Assembly (NCBI RefSeq): GCF_963576545.1
Contig: NC_083646.1
Coordinates: 9,267,491 to 9,331,490, forward strand
From: Limanda limanda
Lineage: Eukaryota > Chordata > Actinopteri > Pleuronectiformes > Pleuronectidae
Direction: 5' to 3'
DNA length: 64,000 nucleotides
Positions 54,336-64,000 of this stretch are shown piece by piece. The position numbers and the translations under genes were made by a program. The stretch's first letter is position 1. Every line of letters begins with the position of its first letter. Under the pieces are notes generated by a model. That model worked only from the letters and a program-made list of their open reading frames with translations. It ran no database searches and was not told the origin of the DNA.

Positions 54336-54725
54336 CTAAAAACATACTGTGCTAAACATAGATGTACAGAGTGCTCTGCAGCAACATCACCTGGAGTATG
54401 AAGTTCAGGAAGAGTCACAGAATTTAACAACTTCTCATTACTTAGAGAATTGTTTCAACTGTTTAAAACACGTGTTTTCCTTTCATGGACGACTCTGAAA
54501 AGGTTTTGTAGATGATACAATCTAATGTATAGAGTGTGACACAACAGACCATCCCACATTTTACACAATATTTGCTTTTCCAACACACAGAAATTTCAGT
54601 CCAGGTCCCTGGTTGGTGGAGAGCAATGGTGGGAGGTGTGTCCAGCAGGTAAAGGGCAGAGCTTCCTTTCTATTTAAACCAGGTTCCAGGTGAAGTTCTC
54701 TCATCAACAGGATCCCACAGCAACC

Positions 54726-55945
<1,220 letters not shown>

Positions 55946-56701
55946 ATCTGATCCTGTGATTGTACTCCGCTGCCTTTCTTCCATCGTTCTAACTCCAACA
56001 TTGATGTAAATTGTTGAACAATGTGCCGCCTTTGAGCATCTGAATCAATAAAGTCCTCAACATTGACTTTCAAATAATGTTCCTTTTCATTTCTTTCCAC
56101 ATCATGGTGAACACAATTTTAAAATGTGCTGGGATTTTTCAACAAGATCTTAAACTGTTCACTGCTTCAAGGAAATTCTGTAAAAACAAGGTTTATCTTG
56201 GATCCACCACAACTACTGTATGTTGACAAATAAAATGTTCAAGTCACAAATTTTGTGACTGAACATAACTTTTTTAGACAGTTTGATTCATACAACAGTT
56301 TAGAATGAAAAACTTAATACATAAGGTGATAATAAGACTCAAGGTTTTTCCATCTAGATAAACTCTATGTCACACAATTGCTTATAACACTATAATGTGG
56401 CTTAAATTATGCTTTCTATTGACTTTCATCAGAATGACCTGAAGAGCAAACAACACCACAGAAGAGAAGTAACAAAGATAATTAGATCAACAAAAATATA
56501 CACAATATATAATAAAAGCATTGTTGTATTAATAATGATGGGAGAATAAAAAGTGTCAGAAATCATTTTCACATGATGCATACATGTGTATGAATATATA
56601 TATACCCATATAATTTCATTCACCATAAATGTGCCAGTGAAAGTGTACAACTGACCTTGACTTTCACTGCAGGACCAAGTCAAGGTCATGATGCCTGGAT
56701 A

Positions 56702-56731
56702 ATTACAGCCTGTTCAAAAACAGGCTGTAAT
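56702..56731. repeat. perfect foldback at a spacer-repeat junction
   Basis: ATTACAGCCTGTT and its exact inverse AACAGGCTGTAAT are separated by four bases, followed by a (TA)n run. It marks a head-to-head joint of two spacer-repeat copies. Confidence 0.85.
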
Positions 56732-57176
56732 ATATATATATATATATATATACCTATATATTTCCATTCACTATACCAGATCCAGTGAGTCGGTCTGTGA
56801 GAAAGTGTCAAACTGGGATTGCATAACATTGCAGGACCAAATCAAGGTCATGATGCCTCGATGACTACAGCCTGTTCAAAAACATATAGAACTGAACTCA
56901 AACACAGCAACGAATCAAACTACAACAACATACACAGTTTTAAACTGTACTTTTATCACAGATCCGAGATCCTTCAAAATGAGTCCTAGTAAAACTTTGC
57001 AAAATATCCTTTGTGAGAATTTTTTAATTAATACGATAAGAGTAAAGGTTATTTTTCTCCGGAAGCATTTTTTTAGGGTTTTGATCGGTGAGCAACACCA
57101 GGCTCAATCGGTGGCTTCAAGCACTCAATAAAAAGTATGGAGCAATCTTTGGCTTTTTATCGACCATTAGTCAAAC

Positions 57177-57252
57177 ATGAGATCTCTGGTGTCTGGGCTG
57201 CTCGTAATAGCTGTGTATAAGTATGGACCACATATTCAACTGAATCAATAAA
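57177..57252 (+). pseudogene. gutted trypsin shell S4
   Basis: 24-codon frame MRSLVSGLLVIAVYKYGPHI plus QLNQ, with TAA inside AATAAA (57247-57252). Promoter-like 'actcaataaaaagtatgg' 50 bp upstream. Confidence 0.7.
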
Positions 57253-58307
57253 GTCTTAAACATCGACTTTTAAATAAGGTTTCTTTTCATTTCTCTCCAC
57301 ATCATGGTGAACACTTTTTTCAAATATGCTTCGGTTTTTCACCAAGATCTTAAACTGTTCACGACTCGTCGGAAATACAGTAAAAACAATGTTTATCTTG
57401 GATCCACCACAACTACTATATGTTGCAAAAAAAAATTTCAAGTCACTAACTTTGTCATGACATAACTATCTTAGACAGTTTGATTCATTCAACAGTTAAG
57501 AATGAAACACTAAATATATAAGTTGATAATAAGACTCAAGGTTTTTCATTATAGATAAACAGTATATGATCAAAAAGCTTATAACACTATAGTGTGGTTT
57601 AAATTATGCTTTCTATTGATTTTCATCAGAATGACCTGAAACATTGTCAAACATGATGAAGTTTGCAAACAACCCATTAACTAGGGAGACTCAAATTAAG
57701 TGAAGCCATTTGATACGGAGAAAACAACACCACAGCAGAGAAGTTACAAAGATTAATAGATCAACAAGAACATACACAATATATAATAAAAGCACTGTTG
57801 TATTAATAATGATGGGAGAATAAAAAGCCTCAAAATTATTTTCACATGATGTATATGTGTTTATATATAGACCTTCATGTATATAGTTTCATTCACAATA
57901 CCAGTACCAGTGAAAGTGTCCAACTGGCATTGCATAACATTGCAGGACCAAGTCAAGGTCATGATGCCTGGATGATTACAGCCTGTTCAAAAACATATAG
58001 AACTGAACTCAAACACAGAAACTAATCAAACTACAACAACATACACAGTTTTAAACTGTATTTTTATCACAGAACTGAGCAGAATCCTTCAAAAAGAGAC
58101 TCAGTGAAACTCTGCAAATTATCTTATGGTAAAAAAATGTAATGGTACGATAAAAGTGCATGTTTCATTTCCCCCGATGACAACTATTCAGAGGTTTTGA
58201 TTGGTCAGCAACACCAGGGTTTGGCTGAATCGGTGGCTTTAGATAAAAAAACTCAATAAAAGCAAGTATGGAGCAATCATTGGCCTTTTATCCACTATTA
58301 GTCGAAC

Positions 58308-58373
58308 ATGAGAGCTCTGGTGTCTCTGCTGCTCGTAGGAGCTGTGTGTCAGTCTGGACCACTCAACGTTTAG
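58308..58373 (+). pseudogene. exon 1 relic R6
   Basis: 21 codons, MRALVSLLLVGAVCQSGPLN plus Val, TAG; GTCAG in place of the donor. About 60 bp of B10-like intron 1 follow before similarity ends. Confidence 0.7.
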
Positions 58374-58719
58374 AGGTAATGTCAGAATATACTTTCTATG
58401 GGATTGGATCTATCTCGTAAAAAGTGCAATCCATGTTATGTGGCCTTTGTTGTTTTTGTCTTGATATTTATATTAAATGAGAGAAATGAGTGTCAAAAGC
58501 ATCAGGCCATTTAGGACTTGCTGGTTATCAAAATTGAGAAGTCATATAACAAATAATTTTTAGCGTAGTACATGTGTAATTTCATGCATTGGTGTTTTTG
58601 TCTCTGGAGTCAGCAGTTTTGAACGACACGTGGCTTGGTCCTCCTGTAAAATCCATATTCAGCAGCTGTGGTTGTGAACCGGACCATCTGCAGAGCTGCA
58701 GCCATGTCTTCACACGCCG

Positions 58720-58732
58720 AGGTTAAAGGTCA
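58720..58732 (+). promoter_or_regulatory. DR1 site, B9 upstream block
   Basis: Intact AGGTTAAAGGTCA 403 bp before the B9 ATG, in the conserved block at about 58560-58830. Confidence 0.5.
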
Positions 58733-59122
58733 CTGAAAACATACTGTGCTAAACATAGATGTACAGAGTGCTCTGCAGCAACATCACCTGGAGTATGAAG
58801 TTCAGGAAGAGTCACAGAATTAAACAACTTCTCATTACTTAGAGAATTGTTTCAACTTTTTAAAACACATGTTTTCCTTTCATGGACGACTCTGAAGAGC
58901 TTTTGTAGATGATACAATCTAATGTATAGAATGTGACACAACAGACCATCCCACATTTTACACAATATTTGCTTTTCCAACACGCAGAAATTTCAGTCCA
59001 GGTCCCTGATTGGTGGAGAATAATGGTGGGAGGTGTGTCCAGCAGGTAAAGGGCAGAGCTTCCTTTCTATTTAAACCAGGTTCCAGGTGAAGTTCTCTCA
59101 TCAACAGGATCCCACAGCAACC

Positions 59123-60343
<1,221 letters not shown>

Positions 60344-62065
60344 ATCTGATCCTGTGATCGTACTCCGCTGCCTTACTTCCATCGTTCTAACTCCAACATT
60401 GATGTATATTTGTGAACAATGTGCCGCCTTTGAGCATCTGAATCAATAAAGTTTTAAACATCTACTTTCAAATAATGTTCTTTTTCATTTCTTTCCACAT
60501 CATGGTGCACAATATTTTTTAAAAAGTGTTTTGGGTAGTAAAAATAAACCATTTTCACATAACATATATATATATATAGACCTATATATTTCCATTCACT
60601 ATACCATATCCAGTGGGTCGGTCTGTGAGAAAGTGTCCAACTGGGATTGCATAACATTGCAGGACAGAGTCAAGGTCATGATGCCTGGATGATTACAGCC
60701 TGTACAAAAACATATAGAACTGAACTCAAACACAGCAACGAATCAAACAACAACAACATACACAGTTTTAAACTGTACTTTTATCACAGAACTGAGCAAA
60801 ATCCTTCAAAAAGAGACTCTGCAAAATATCCTTTGTGAGAATTTTTTAATTAATTCGATAAGAGAAAAGGATATTTTTCCCCATAAGCAATTTTTTAGGG
60901 TTTTGATTGGTCAGCAACACCAGGCTCAATCGGTAGCTTCAAGCACTCAATGAAAAATATGGAGCAATCTTTGGCTTTTTATCGACCATTAGTCAAACAT
61001 GAGATCTCTGGTGTCTGGGCTGCTCGTAATCGCTGTTTATAAGTATGGACCACATATTCAACTGAATCAATAAAGTCTTAAACATCGACTTTCAAATAAT
61101 GTTTCTTTTCATTTCTCTCCACATCATGGTGAACGCTTTTTTCAAATATGCTTCGGTTTTTCACCAAGATCTTAAACTGTTCACGACTCCTCGGAAATAC
61201 AGTAAAAACAATGTTTATCTTGGATCCACCACAACTTCTATATGTTGCAAAAAAAATGTTCAAGTCACAAACTTTGTCATGACATAACTATCTTAGACAG
61301 TTTGATTCATGCATCAGTCTATAATGAAACACTAAATAAATATGTTGATCATAAGACTAAAGCTTTTTCCATCGAGATATTCAGTATGTGACAAAAATGC
61401 TTATAACACTATAGTGTGGTTTAAATTATGCTTTCTATAGATTTTCATCAGAATGACCTGAAAAATGGTCAAACATAATGAAGTTTGCAAACAACCCAAT
61501 TAACTAGAGAGACTCAAATCAAGTGAAGCCAATTGATACGGAGCAAACAACACCACAGAAGGGAAGTGACAAAGATAAACAGATCAACAAGAACATACAC
61601 AATATATAATAAGACTAAAGAACTGTTTATAGAGGCCTATATATTTCCGTTCACTATACCAGAGCCCGTCTGTGAGAAAGTGTCCAGCTGACATTTCATT
61701 GCAGGACAGAGTCAAGGTCATGATGCCTGGATGATTAGAGCGTGTTCAAAAACATATAACTGAACTCAAACATAGGCAACGAATCAAACTACAACAACAT
61801 ACACAGTTTTAAACTGTACTTTTATCAATGAACTGAGCAGAATCCTTCAAAAAGAGACTCAGTGAAACTCTTTTAAAAATGTTTTTTGTAGATTTTTTTA
61901 ATTGGTACAAGAATATTAAATGTTTTTCCCCCATAAGCACTTTTTGAGGGTTTTGATTGGTTGGCAAAAACCAGGGGTGGGGCTGAATCGGTGGCTATAG
62001 ATAAAGCACCAAATAAAAAGCAAGTAGGGAGCAATCTTTGTCCTTTTATCCACCATTAGCCAAAC
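60344..62065. other. Array B spacer between B9 and B10
   Basis: B9 3' flank, spacer-repeat copies (60655-60775, 61700-61820), shell S5 and the B10 promoter (AATAAAAA at 62012-62019). There is no DR1 block here: B10 sits in the place where the other units have a relic exon 1. Confidence 0.65.
60999..61074 (+). pseudogene. gutted trypsin shell S5
   Basis: 24-codon frame as in S4 with Phe-for-Val-type drift ('gctgtttataag'), TAA within AATAAA at 61069-61074, then the trypsin 3' flank. Confidence 0.7.
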
Positions 62066-63920
<1,855 letters not shown>

Positions 63921-64000
63921 GTCCGAGACAAACTCATCCCTGCTACTGCAAAAACCCTGAGTCCATTAAACTCTCTCTGACATGAAAATAAAATAAGTGC

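Larger units (their letters stand above)
51707..54725. other. Array B spacer between B7 and B8
   Basis: B7 3' flank, two spacer-repeat copies (52420-52550, 53540-53660), shell S3, relic R5 and the B8 promoter. Closely parallels the B8-B9 spacer over most of its length, so the two are one duplicated unit of about 4.3 kb. Confidence 0.65.
55946..59122. other. Array B spacer between B8 and B9
   Basis: B8 3' flank, three spacer-repeat copies (from about 56640, 56820 and 57930), a foldback at 56702-56731, shell S4, relic R6 and the B9 promoter. Apart from the extra repeat copy and foldback it matches the B7-B8 spacer. Confidence 0.65.

Overview
This is vertebrate nuclear DNA: genes have GT-AG introns, and there are fish-type transposons and microsatellites. 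The proteins, the repeats and the exon layout point to a teleost, probably a percomorph; the species cannot be told. The window is dominated by a trypsinogen cluster of 17 apparently intact genes in about 59 kb, next to the 3' end of a Cbl-family ubiquitin ligase gene. I rebuilt every gene exon by exon; the spans given run from start codon to stop codon, introns included. Layout, left to right: (1) 159-3854 (+), the last seven exons of a Cbl-type RING E3 gene. (2) 4638-6257 (-) and 7466-8840 (+), two divergent head-to-head trypsinogens, T1 and T2, unlike each other and unlike all the rest. (3) 10845-24304 (-), Array A, five nearly identical trypsinogens (A1-A5) in head-to-tail units of about 3.07 kb; the four spacers carry a dead LINE-1-like fragment that was amplified with the genes. 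(4) 24.4-29.3 kb, a gene-free block with fish repeats, a deleted piggyBac element with TTAA target sites, and an orphan trypsin promoter. (5) 29396-63920, Array B, ten genes (B1-B10): B1, B3 and B5 on the minus strand, B2, B4 and B6-B10 on the plus strand. B1-B9 are close copies; B10 is a divergent gene whose exon 2 still looks like theirs. All 17 proteins keep the catalytic His, Asp and Ser and the S1-pocket Asp, so all should be secreted digestive proteases cutting after Lys or Arg. Most have a short acidic activation peptide ending in DDK before IVGG; T1 instead ends in REDGR. T1 and T2 lack the last intron found in the arrays, and T1 has an extra intron inside the usual exon 3. The Array B spacers are not inert. 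They hold six relics of a B10-type exon 1 whose splice donor is changed from GTAAG to GTCAG, and five 'shells' in which a trypsin promoter and exon 1 run straight into a trypsin 3' end and poly(A) signal with all other exons gone. Six plus-strand genes share a distal upstream block with a perfect DR1 nuclear-receptor-like site about 380-404 bp before the ATG. One spacer (40746-43752) holds a hAT-like element with a solo LTR inside it, a common fish repeat and a Tc1 element. The picture is of a digestive-enzyme locus growing by tandem and inverted duplication, homogenised by conversion and littered with partial gene copies.
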